DNA from: Lagopus muta
Lineage: Eukaryota > Chordata > Aves > Galliformes > Phasianidae
Assembly: GCF_023343835.1 (NCBI RefSeq)
Contig: NC_064447.1
Coordinates: forward strand, 6,898,001 to 6,962,000
Reading direction: 5' to 3'
Length of the DNA: 64,000 nt
Below the pieces are notes generated by a model. It searched no databases, had not been told where the DNA came from, and saw nothing but the letters and a program-made list of their open reading frames with translations. The position numbers were made by a program, and so were the translations under genes. Positions 16,383 through 28,800 of this stretch are shown piece after piece. The first letter of the stretch is position 1; every line of letters begins with the position of its first letter.

Positions 16383-19300
16383 TTGCATGGATCCCTTCCC
16401 ATGGGGGAACTGCTTGTGTTCATGCTGAGGCTGAGTGCTGTAAATATGACCTGACGGCTGGGGATGAGCTGCTGCTTGCACTGCAGTGTGTTGTTGTGTC
16501 TGAGGTCGCTCTGTGCTGTCTGACCCCATTGCTGGACACTGGTGCTTGGTCACCTCTGCAGCTGCCAGGGGCCCTGCCCTGCTGCCTGGGGACACCAGCC
16601 CTAAGAAACAGCCCTGAATGGCTCCATCAGTTACCCCGTGGTGACAAAGCCAATGCTTGAGAAGTCTTGGGGAAAAATGAGAAGAGAGGACCTGGGGATA
16701 TGAGGTGGTCATAAAGTGCCAGGTATTTTGTGGATGCGGATGGGATACATTTGTATGTGGCATCTTTGGCAGTGACATAAACTGATCTCCCAAATCCGTG
16801 GCTGTCAGTGTAGCACTTCTCCAACATAGAAAAACAAATTTCAGTGACGCTGAACAGAGAGGGGGAGGGGGTCGTGGCCCTGCTCTAAGCTGATATCCCA
16901 TCACTGGGGATGGGAGCACTGAGCAGGCACGTTGCAGCTGCTTCTTGCCTCTGCCCAAATCACCAGCGGTGAGTCATCATGCGCAGATGCTATCAGCTGC
17001 CATGGTTCTCGCAAAACCCGCTGCTTTCCATCGCTGCTGACAGGAGCAGGACTCTGATCGTGGCCAGAATAGCTGTCACTCAATGGAAACATGGTATAGG
17101 AGCCGAATTCTTAGTTAGGACTTGAGTTCTAGAAACAAAGCGAGCAGTGCCTGCCCCTCCGCTGGGATGAGAGGTGGTGAAGTTGGGGCAGAGTGGGGAG
17201 CAGGGGATCTCAGTGCAGGATGTGGGTATGGCTGAGCAGCTCCTGCTGAGCTGCCTGATGGGATGTAGATGGAAAGGCAGAAGGGCTCAGTGCTTGCTAT
17301 CACTCTGCAGAACTGATAGCATGGCTGAGCAGAGATCAGGGGAGGCTGGGGCTGGCCAGCAGCCTGTATGGGTACAGCTTGGAGCCCAGAGCATAGACAA
17401 CAATGGCAAATCATGATGAGACGTGGCAGCAGGGCACAGCTCAGCCTGCCGTGCAGGGGTGTATTTTAGCAGCTTTTAAGAGATGCCTGTTTGCCTGGGA
17501 AGCTTTTATCACTTCAGCTCCTTTCCATCTCTGCTCAGGAATATGAATGGACTTGGTCTGAAAGGAGTGGAGCTGTGAGATGCTGCTCTGTGTGGCACAG
17601 GGTTGGCCTGCAGGAGCACTGGGGCTGTCCATGCCTGTGTGAAGCCACGTGCCTCCGTGCTGCATCCAGAGCTGGTGCTGATGTCCACTGATGTTAACTG
17701 CTCAGCGGTTAAATGAGGAGGTGTTTTCTGCCCATGCACAAGTGTTGCTTGGGGGAGATAAGAGTGTACAATAAGTGCAGGGAATTTGGTATGCTTTTGG
17801 TCTGGTGGTTGCTGCAGCCTCAGGAATTTGCTAATTAGCTGTGTGGGACAACTAATTATCTTGTCAGCCAGCCAGTCAGTAATTCAGTTTAATCACACTT
17901 TCTTTTTTTGCTGACAGCACGTTGGGCACTTCAGAGCTCTGTGTGCTGCAGGGGCTGCAGTCCCAGTGCTGAGCGAGGTGCCCCAGCACCCACCCACGGT
18001 CCTTGCCTGACACCCATGGCAGAGCTTTGGTCCCAGAGGAACTTGACTTAAAGATGGAGCCAGAGACAAATCCTGAACTGATGAGAGCATTCAGCCCATG
18101 TACCACCATGGAAGAACATAAGGGCCAGGGCTGTCTGGGAAATAACAACTGGAACATTTTTGATAAGAGACAGGGGTGTGAGCCAGCAGCACAGAAACGC
18201 TGTGTTCAGCAGCTGCTCTGCTTACTCCATCCTGGTTTCCACAGTCTTCTCTGCTTCCCACAGGCAAAACTGAAGCTGTCTGCACTGGGCAGAAAGGTAT
18301 TGCTGGAAAATACATTTTTTCCACCTGGCTGGTAACCATTTAAGTCTGTGGGCTTGACCCTGCTCTGAGTGATGCTAGAGTAAAGCTGAAGCCCACTCAG
18401 TGTATCAGGGCTGTCCAGTGAGATGCAGTGTGCAGCCCTGTGTGTGATGGGGAGAAGGGAATCCTGGTCTGGCTTGCTTTCCCCCTTCACAGCAAGAATT
18501 ATCCCCCTCCTCCATGGAATCAAGGAATAGGGGGATGAGTTACATTATTCATGAACTGAACCCTAATGAGGCTAATCACCAGCTAATTGAAGTCCTCTCA
18601 TGACACACCCTGTATTGCTGTGCCCTGCTGGATGGCGGTGTAGCAGTTCTCAGCTGAAGGAGCTGAAACAATTTCTCTGAAACACATTCCAAAATTAATT
18701 TAACACACACAGTCTGCTGGGACTGGGTGAGTCAGAGCACCGTGATGGGACTGTGAATGCACTGTGATTTATTTGTGCTGAAGTTTAAATAAGATTGATG
18801 GGGCCATAAAAATGTTATCAAAGAGACTTCATGGTGGAGCCTAACGGGGAAATAAAGCTCCAGGTTTTGGGGCACACTCGCTCCATGCTGGAGGGCTGCA
18901 GTGGTGGGAAGTCCTCTCTGATGATTTGAGCTGAGCTCCTTAGGCTCAGCCTGTCCAGCTGCAGCTTTGCTCTCAGATGCTCTTAGCGCTTCTTAGCGGC
19001 ACACACACACACAGTCCGGGGAATGGTCCGTTCCTTCCACCCACTGACAACTGAACTTGCCGTGATGGTCAGACTGTGACAATCTCTTGGACCAAAAAAT
19101 GCAGGGCAAAGCTGGCAAACACACTGTTCTCTTGAGTCATTTTCCAGTACATCCTGAGGACAGAGAGAGCTCAAACCTCCTGCATGCCCTGAAGCAATGA
19201 TAAGCGAGCAGACCTGAAGGCCTTTGACTCCTGGGGTGAGTCCAGGCTGTAGCAAGCAAAGGTAGTTTGGAGTTGCACGACATCCAGCCCTGCTGATGGT

Positions 19301-22300
19301 TCTGTTGGGAGCTGTGGGTGCTGGAACAGTTTGGAGATGCCATGAGAACTCTGCAGTGTCTCTTGGAAAAGAGCATTTGTACTCCTATGAGGGAAACCAG
19401 GCTTCCAGGTGAGGATCCTGGGAGGCCCTTTGCTGCAGCAGGTGGAAAGGGAACCTATGGGATATCCCCTCCTCATCTCATGAGCTGCTGTCCCAAGGAC
19501 CAGCGTGGGCTGGGTGTGACTTTCTGCTCCAAAGTCACCCCAGTGTGGGAGAGATTGGACACAGACCTCTTCTAGGTTCTGTGCATCAGACTAGACTGTG
19601 CCTGTGTTTAAGGCTCTGTTTTGGCTCTGAGGCTGTCCCTCCATGTCCCTTTTCCTCCCATTTCCCAGTGTGATGAACTTGTAGACCCAGCTGGGCTGTG
19701 TCCATCTCCCACACACTGGTCTGGAAGGATAGCAAAAACAACCAGATGGATGGAATCGCAGAAGTACAAAGGATTATTGGCTTTGGTTTGCTTTTCAAAG
19801 ATTAAGCTCTTTCAAATGTGCTGAGCTTCATTTATCACTTAGATATACACCAGCACAGGCAAGTACATTTATGGTGCAAGATCCTCCAAAGGATTTCTTT
19901 GTACTTCTCAGCCAGAAGGTGTCAAACTCTCAGTGTTTCGATGAGCACTCAGTGACCCAGGGACAAGAGCAGTGAGCAGATGTGTGGATGCAGCTGCAGG
20001 CTGCCATGGGCTGGGCAGCTCTGTGTTCCAGGTGCCAGCCCATGTGTGCCACCTGTCCACTGTCGTGTTGCTGGTGTGCTTTGATGGGTGGTGAGAAGCC
20101 TTTTGTAAAATGCTGATGGGCATGCGAATATGGCTCAGCCCTCCTGATGGGTTTGTAGAAAGATTCCATGAGCTGCTGTGTTGCAGCAGATAAGTACAGT
20201 GCTTCTCACTTGGCAATCTCCTTCCAATGCACTGAGATCACAGTCAAGAAAGACACAGGGCACAACAGACTTTCCAGCCTGGGTGTCTGTACTGTGGCTT
20301 GTTAAAAGGCACTGAACGGGATCCTCCTGACAATCTCTTTGAAACCGTGTGAGTCACCATCATGTTGACACGCAGTCATTTTGTCCAAGTCTGGTATTTG
20401 TTCCAGTGGCGGTGTCTGTGCCCAAAAGGTGCTGGAATGGAGTGCAGCCTGCTGCAGATCAGTCAGCTTCTACTGCTCACACTGGAACTGGGGGATGAAT
20501 GCACATCCACACCCCGGTGTGTGGTGACTGGGAAATGTATGGCACAGCTGCTCGGAGGCCATTTCCTCTGTGAGGAGCGAGCATTTTCCCAGGGCGTCCT
20601 CTCCCTTCTTTCCCCACCCAGGTGAGCATGCAACATGGCCATCCCTATGCCCTGCAGCACCCCAAAGGCTGCCCGAGGGCTGCACCCTGCCTTAGGCATG
20701 GGCGGAAGCAGCGTGTTGGAGGCTGTCAGCTGTGTCAGAGGCTGCTGATGTGTCGGTGCTGCTCCCTGGGGATGCCTGGAGCAGCACACCCAGGCTGCAG
20801 GCGGTGCAGGACCTGACGTCACCGCTGTGATGCTCACGTCGTCTCATCCACTGGAACCTATTTTTAGAATTATCTCAAAAGTGCCTCCTCGCCTGGGTTT
20901 AGTTGCTTAGCAGCCACCTCACAGCTGGTGTGATCAGCACGGGAGCAGGGTTATGAACACACGTGTGGAGATTGCCTTGCTGTGTGCAGTACCTGGTTGC
21001 GGCCCCAAGACCTGGCATCTCTTCTGTGTGCAGGGCTGGAGAACTTGTTCTTCTGCTTTAGGGGATGCTCTCCATCCCCCATCCTTGTGGCTGCATGCCT
21101 ACATCCAATGCTTGCCCCTTTAGCACAGCAGAGACTTCCCTCCTGGTTTTCTCTGTTTCGGGCCAGGCATGAAAATAGGACTCAGGTTCTGGAAGTCCTG
21201 CAGCCAAGAAAATGCAGTGCACAGAGTTGTGCCAGGACGCGCTGTTTATTCTTTAGTGAGTGATTTTATTTTCAGCTCATCTGTTTTCTCTGACATACAC
21301 AGAAATGCATGTTTCTAAAACTGCTTACCAGGATTGCTGGTGTCTCGGGGTGGAATTATGTTTGCCATAGAGTCAGTGATGCTCTTGGTCATAACAGGGC
21401 TCTCAGAAGATGAAGGGAATTATTTTCTCAAATTGGTAAGTTTGATACCTAAATCATGTCTGCTTGAATTGGTTTAATCAGATCACCCAGCCACAGATAA
21501 TTTTATATTTACTGAAGAAAAAATTATTTTAGGTCTTCATGCCCTAAGAGAGTCCTTCTAAAGCTGGAAATCCCAACATGTGTTACTCAAGGTGCAGCAT
21601 CTCCATGTCCCTCCTTGACTGTGGGCAGGGATAAGAAGTGAGGGTGTGAACCCAGCGTGGTGCCCCATAGGCATCATTATTTGGCAGGAAAGGCAGAAGT
21701 CAGGGTTAGGGTTAGTGTCTGCCCACATGGCCTCTGGCAATGGGGAGCCTGAGCTCCAAGCTCCCAGCTTCCCTTGAGCCAGCCCCGCTGCCTGCAGCCT
21801 GCCCTGAGGTGATGCTGCAAAGGTTGTTCCTTGGCTTTTTGCTCCCATTAGTCACCGTGGTGCTGTGCCTACTCTGATTATTCTCAGACATGACGCAATG
21901 CTGAAGCCCCTCTGCCCTGCTGAGTGCCGTGGTTCGAGCGGCACTGGCTTTTCTGCAGAGCAGAGGAAGCAATTGAGCTGCATTCTTGCAAAACCAAGCC
22001 GTGGCAAGGCCTGATCCACATTATAATGAAACACTTTCTGCATCCTAATGGCTCTGGGCTCTGTGAGTAGCACCTTCGCTCTGCCACCTGCTGCCAGCTG
22101 GGATGTGGGCACAGGCCCTGGCCCTCTGCACCTCCAAATGCATCTGAAATAAGAAATAACACTCAGGTGACTGAGGGCAGAGCTTTATTACACTCTGCCG
22201 AGAGCTCCTTCCTTTGGCAAGACCATCGAGAGCGTGGAAGGAAATGAATGTTAACGTTTGGCACACATTTTGTAATATTGCTTATAGGAAGGTAAATGCC

Positions 22301-22439
22301 ACAAGTACGTGTGTCATTTTATAAAGAAACGCTTCTGGCAGGAAAGCAATTTTGTACCCAGTTACATGGCCCGATTGAGATCAATATTAGGAATGTGTGG
22401 TAATATTTGGCCATCTGCTGATCAGAGCAAGAACTGCAT
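16383..22439. other. Intergenic, no gene seen
   Basis: About 6 kb of sequence near half GC, with no gene I can support. It contains homeodomain-like TAATTA words near 17828-17885 and 18540-18595, and a two-and-a-half-unit telomere-like GGGTTA run at 21703-21715 that is too short to matter. Confidence 0.6.
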
Positions 22440-22830
22440 GGTGTCCTTCTCAGAAAGGAGGCGTTAAGGTCTGCCGTACAGCATCGCGACAGATGGAAAT
22501 TCATCCCTTGAAATTCAAAGAAAAGAACAGAATAGCGCCTGTGCACGTGCTGTGTGACAGCGGGGTTAAGAGGAAGGTGGGGGACGTTTTGCCCCTACAG
22601 CTGGAGAAAACGGGCTGAGCTCTAAACTGACCCACGAGCTGAAGCCGCTCCTCCGTGCGGATGGAGCCGGGAGAGCTTCGGTCAAATCTGATTATTTCAT
22701 TCTCCTTCCATTAGAGGGAGCCTGCAGACGTTGTCATCCCTGCCATCCCAAGAAAGACTGCGGAGGTGTTCGGGGGGAGGAGGGGGGAACGAGGACTTGG
22801 ATTTAAACCCATAGAAACACGGTGAGTCAG
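22440..22830. other. CpG-enriched patch in the gene desert
   Basis: CpG dinucleotides are visibly more frequent here (around 17 in 350 bases) than in the surrounding kilobases. The patch includes a plausible acceptor (CTCCTTCCATTAG at about 22702-22714) and a strong donor-like CACG|GTGAGT at 22821/22822, which would bound a 107-base non-coding exon. Nothing proves transcription. It could be an unannotated promoter, an enhancer or a GC fluctuation. Confidence 0.35.
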
Positions 22831-25800
22831 GAAAGGTTTCAGCAAGAGGCAAACCAAATAATAGCGCAGCCATTTGCTTTAGAACTTTCCTAAAAGCTTT
22901 CCTCAATTTTCTCTCAGCTGAATTATTCCTGAATTTTCTCAGCACAGTCAATGTTTTGCCCTAAAACCACCTGTGGCTGAGATAGGGGCACCTGGCACTG
23001 GTCATAGCTCCAGTCCCACCTGCACCCAGCGCACCAGGAGCCTCACTCTGCCCCCAGGGATGGGCTGCTTCTTTTGCCAAAAATTCAGTGTAATTCCTTC
23101 ACCTGGCTAAGTGGAAAGCTGTGCTCTCCCTCTTAGCACAAGCTGTAATCACAACGGGCAGTCTTTTTACTCTGGGCTGAGAGCATGCATAGCAGTGATA
23201 TTCTGAGTTCCTCTCTTGTTTGTGGTTTGATGCAGCTCCAGCAGCAGGCAGCACTGCTGCTACACGTTATATAGGAATATGTGCCTGCAAATACAGGGCT
23301 GAAGGTCAGGATATTCACTTTCTTTTAATCTGAGTTCACTGTCAATTTGTTCAATGCTTTTCTGTATCTTATTTTTCTATGCAACGTCACTGGAGTGTGG
23401 TTGAATTGCAGCTGCTGTCTGCCCCATGCTATATGCACGTACTGGTTTTGTTCCTCCAGCTTCAAGGAGAATTGGGGCCTTTCGTAGGGCAGGAGCAGCC
23501 CCTGCAGCCTATGTAGGAAGGAAGGTGTCCTGCCTGCTTGTCCTACTGCTCATGCTGTAGGTACACAACAGCAAACAAAATGATGCTCTGGCGAGCCGTG
23601 AAGTTGACCTGAAATGTTTATCAAGTGACTTCTGTCCCGGAGACAAATGTTATTCCTTGGACAACACAAGCAAAATCTCACGTAGGACTTATCAAGGCTG
23701 ACAGCTTTGCATGTGTGGATAAAAGGCATTAAGAAAATGTCCCTTATTTTTCAGATGTGCTGCCTTTCCTGGGACTCGCTTGCTTGCTAAGCTGTGCCTC
23801 TCATGAGCTCTGTACATCTCCAGTGGTGTGCATTTATTTGGCCCTGGAGGCAGCACCCTGTGCGATGCAGTCTGTCTCATTGGCAGCCCGTGGCACATTT
23901 TGCTGTTCTGTTTCATTTGGCAGATCTAGGTTTGCACGCAGTGCCTGGCACAGCCAGGGCCAACTCACCATGGCACCTTGGGCTCAAGAAGAAAATTTCC
24001 TTCAGAGCAGGGGCAGCACTTGCAGCCTTGTGCTAATTACAAAACAAGTGATTTTTTTTTGTTGAGAAACTGAAGAAAACTTCAGACAGATAAAAAGGAA
24101 TACTAAGCAGAAGATGTGTCAGATGAGCTCAAAGTCAATGTGATTGCACTTCGTGCTGTACCAGCGAGTCTGCCTCTAGGTTGAGACCCAACTTCTGCTG
24201 GCTTCATCCCATCCCTTGGTGTCTCTTTCCTTCTGATGGGAGCAAACTGCTGGGACCTTCCAGAGCCCAGCAGCAATGGCCTGAAGGGGACTGCAGCCTC
24301 TTGTCTTGGGAACCTGGTGCCTCTAGACAAGAGCTTAGTGGGCTCTACATTCCAATTTCATGTCCCTTCCCTCCTTTCCCTCCCCACCCCCCCAAATTAT
24401 TTTATTTTTTGTTTCAGTTAGCTGCTAGTTACAAAGGCTAAGAACCCTCTCTGCTGACATTGCTGCAGACAGATTCACAGACTCCTGGCTTCCAGGGAAT
24501 ACTGAGATCTCTGATGTAGAGCACGGTGGGATGATAAGGATGGATCTGCTCCTTCAGCTAGCAACTGAAATAGTATTTAACAGTGGAATTAATTCTAAAT
24601 TGCTTAACTACTCAAAGGGCTATTCTTTTAATTACAAGAAAGCCAGAGGAAATCAATATGATTTAATTTTGACTGAAAACTCAAACAGCTCAACTATGTG
24701 TTTCATTTATTACAGAAGTGACAACATTACTGTGCTTTGTGATGCTTTACCTGCCTGAAAACTCTGTGCTTTGTTTATTCTGGCCATTATAGTGATAGTC
24801 CATGGCTTGGACTTTACTTATTGCTGAGCAGCTGCCTGAAGGACCTTGTTTTTACATTATAGCCCCCATGGCAGCTCCCTGCTCACCAAGTTAAACGATG
24901 CTTTGTTTTGGCATTGGTTATTAATTACACTTGTCGGACCATCCAAGTATCAGAGCCCTTTGTGGAGCATTGCTGCCCACGGGGCACAGCAAGGAGATGG
25001 GATGAGCACCGTGCTGCAAAACCTTACTGAAATGTGGGAAGATGGTGAGGGAAATGGGAACAAAAGGAACAGCTGGATGGGTTGGTTTCTGAGTGCTATG
25101 AGCAAGCAGTGAATGGTGCAGCTGTAGAATACCTTTGTCTTGCTGCTCCTGGCTTTTTTGCCTTTGTAGACAGAGTTTATTTTTTAGCTAGTATTTTTAG
25201 CATTGTTCCAGTTTGGTAGCATTTAACCTTGCTGCTCTAATAACTGCTGCAGAAATTGTCAGGAGGGAATTTATTCTGTCTTTGTGAATCTGTAGAGTAT
25301 AAAATCAAGAAAGCCTGAGGCAAGCTATTGAACAACAAGGAAAAGACAAAATATTGACTCACCAATCGGGTAGCATCATCTGCCTGTGTTCTCAGCAAGG
25401 CAGGGATCCTACAGTACAGTCTCATTTGATCATGTAATTAAGGGGTGTCTCATAAGGCAAATAAACAGGACAGCACATGATTATGTATATATGTAATATA
25501 GCAAACCTGGTAACTTTTGAATATCTGACTTTGCAGTGTGTGTACCTGTAATGCTCGTAGGTAAGCAAAGGAGCTGACTTGCACACACACATCTTTCCGT
25601 GTGTGTGGGAGTGGTTTCCTTGCTGTCTGTGGTTCCTCTTCTCCTTGTCTCAGTGCTGCTCAGTGGAGCCCCTGTGCAGTGCCTGGCGTCATGCAATGGG
25701 ATGGAGCACCCCGCACCAGTTCCGGCAGCACTGCTCCCATGCCTTGGCTGTTGTCAAGGATACCTATCTCTGGCACACATCTTCACATAGCTTCTGTTCT

Positions 25801-28800
25801 TAGCATGCTTTCCATTGCTATGGAGACTATCGGGAACTCATTTAGCAACTCCCCGTGCTCCACTAGGGATGTGTATTTCATAACACACTGCTTGGAATGA
25901 AGAGAGACGTTGAATTTTTGGCCTCAGCTGCTTTGCCCATCCTGGCTGTGGGAGGAACCATCAGATCTGAGACCTCCTGCACCGACATAGTGCTGCTACG
26001 GAAAGGCAGACTGAGTGGGGCTGGTTCTATGCAGGGTAAACCTCACATGTGGAGGAATCCAGAGGTGTGCCGTGGCCACCTGATGCGGCTGTCCCCATGC
26101 AGAACCCTCCACGGGGCTTCATAGTTCTGTTGAGCTCCCATGACACTGCTATGTCTGGTAAAGAGCCATTTCATATGAAGGAATTCGAATTTGCATGAAG
26201 TAAAACTGCATGAAGTAAAACTGGAATCAAATAATCCTATTGCTGAAACCACTTTGGGCTATATGGAAGTGCAGGCCGTTACTGACAAAACCAGGACATG
26301 AGAGAAGCTGTCATTTGGGGTTTGCAGTGGCTGGCAGGCAGGAAAGTGATTAGTGCTGGCCAGTGAGCAGTGAATTTGGTGAATCGTTGTGACACAGTGC
26401 AACAGAGACACGATGGCACGAGAAGACCCCTTTCAATGCAGATGCAAGTGAGCAGGTGACAATTAGACATAAATAGGGCAGCCTATGAAATTATAAAATC
26501 ATATGTTGAAGGCGGCAGTTCCAGCTCCTCCCCTGAGCCCTGCAGCTCCAGCAGAGATGGCAGCAGAGGCTGCACTTCCCAGCTCCCTGCCCTACTTCCC
26601 CACTCCAGTGGGGGACACATTGTGTCAGCACAGCCTGACACATTAGCATAATCCTCAACTCCAATTTGCATTAATATGCTGGTCTGTGCCCTGCAGTAAT
26701 TTACCACCAATATACAGGAGGGCTCCGGTTGGGGATGGTAACTCCATTACCCTCCCTGGATAAATCACATCCAGTCCATAGCTGGAAATCCACAAGGAGA
26801 CAGATATTCTCCACATCCTCACCTTAGTGCAATACAAGTCCATTAATATTCAGAAGATATTAGGCTCAGGTGAATCCAGCAAAAAGAATCTAAATATAAA
26901 AATAAAATAATGTAATTCAAGTGTTTTATGAAAGAAGAGTAGGTAAAATTTACATATTTCATTACGGCAAATGATTTATGACGTAGGATTTGGAGAACCA
27001 AGAGGAATTCCATGCATTCCACTGCTGATGCAAATTCCTCTCTTGCCACTGATTTGAAAACCTCAGCGAGCCACATGTAAAACTGTTTTAAGATGCTGCT
27101 ATGCATCTCCCTGTGGTGCAGTGGGCTGTGGCCATTTCAGCAAAGTCCAGCACAGGGCTGCTCTGGTTTGTTCTGAGAGGCAAACCCTGAGAGCCTTGGA
27201 GAACCAGCTTGATGCAGCTGGCACTGACAGGCAGATGGGAATGAAAAGAGGAAGGAAATATGTTATGAACCTACCTCTGAATGCCTGATTCATTCAATCT
27301 TAAAAGCGATGGGTTGCTTTGTGCTTTGCTGCAATGTCATTTTTAATTACATGAAGTTCAAAATGTAGAGGATGTATTTCACTCAAACAGATATTTTTTT
27401 TCCCAACTTGGATTCCAGACTTAAAGCACGTAGGTTATGTTGCTCCAGATAGTTTGTGTGAAAATGCAGGCATATGTATGTATTCTGTGCACACTCAAAC
27501 ACAGCTCAGAGTGGTACCTATGCCAAAACAGCGATTACCTGTGCAGCTCTGGTTTGTGCTGCTGCATTTCTCATTGTCACTCTTTGCTCTGACTGTGGTC
27601 TTCTTCTTGGTGTTTAAACATTCTTTAGCTTGTTCATTACCTTTGTGTTGGTGGAAGTGTACGGCCAAGATTTATGGATTTGTGGGCATGTCATTATGGG
27701 CTTGGTGGAATGGCTTTGCACATGCGAAGCTGAAATCCATTTATCTGGAGAGTAGGTGTTTAACTAATGGGCACATCAGACACAGCATAAATGCAGCACA
27801 GCTTCCAGTCAGTGTTTTACAAAAACATCTGAATGAATGAGCTGAGAGAGGAAAACATTGTCTGTTTTTATATCCAGCAAGCAGAAATAACAAGAAAAAG
27901 CACCATGATGAAGCACTGTCTTTGTGCACTACTGATTATTTCAAGGCTAATTTTATTCTTTCTGAATGATCTCCATATCTGCAAGAATGAAGAACATTGA
28001 GGTCAAGGAGCTGAGAGAATTAATTACAAACTGTAGACTGAAAACAATCTAATTAAAGAATTTGAAGGAACTTAGCTGAAAGATGATCATAAATTTATGC
28101 CACTTTTGATTACTTTTCAGCCAAATGAGAGGCTGGTTCAGTTTGCTAAAGATCCTTTGGGTTAAAGAGCTGCAACACTGCTGTGTGCATCAGCTCCAGG
28201 AGCTGTGGCATGAGGAGGATGGCTGTGCTGCACAGAACTGGACAGAATGTAGTGTAGCTGACAGTCCAGAACAACACAGGAAGGGAGAGAGAGAGCAAGG
28301 ATGCTTCAGGGCTCACTCTGCTCCAAATGGGGAGGCTCACACTGACTGCAGACTCTTGGTCTCTTCTATGGGGGAATTATTAGATTTAATGCTGTTTTGT
28401 GCTCAGAGATCCCAACTAGGTCAATGTCCTGCTGTGCTAAACATAAGCAAAGATGTCACTTCTACCTAGAAAGCATTAAAATAAGCAGAGTTCATGGAAT
28501 TGCATGTTTTTAGAAGAGAAATCATAATTAGTAGGGATTGAGGAATATCAGCCATGTAAATTGCCAAAAGGAATTAGAAGAACATGTAAGGATAGCATGA
28601 TGAGATCTGCTGTTTTCCTTCTGTTTCTTTATGTTGAAGCCCTTGGAGTTTTTAACATGCAAAAGCTCAATTAAGGGTTGAGGGTTGAAAAATAAAAATT
28701 TGCTAATGGAGGAGAAAGCCAGAATTCAGATTGGAAAGCAACGATGTTATTTTTCATCCTGGCCTGGGGCTGAGTCAAAGCTGGGTTTTGAAGGAAGCTG

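Noticed and set aside
21703-21715. Telomere-like GGGTTAGGGTTAG
   Set aside because: Only about two units, which occurs by chance; there is no extended interstitial array.
27454-27840. 128-codon open frame with hydrophobic stretches in the gene desert
   Set aside because: It lies in AT-rich sequence, has no recognisable domain, no start context or splice setting of note, and low-complexity hydrophobic runs of the kind AT-rich DNA makes by chance.
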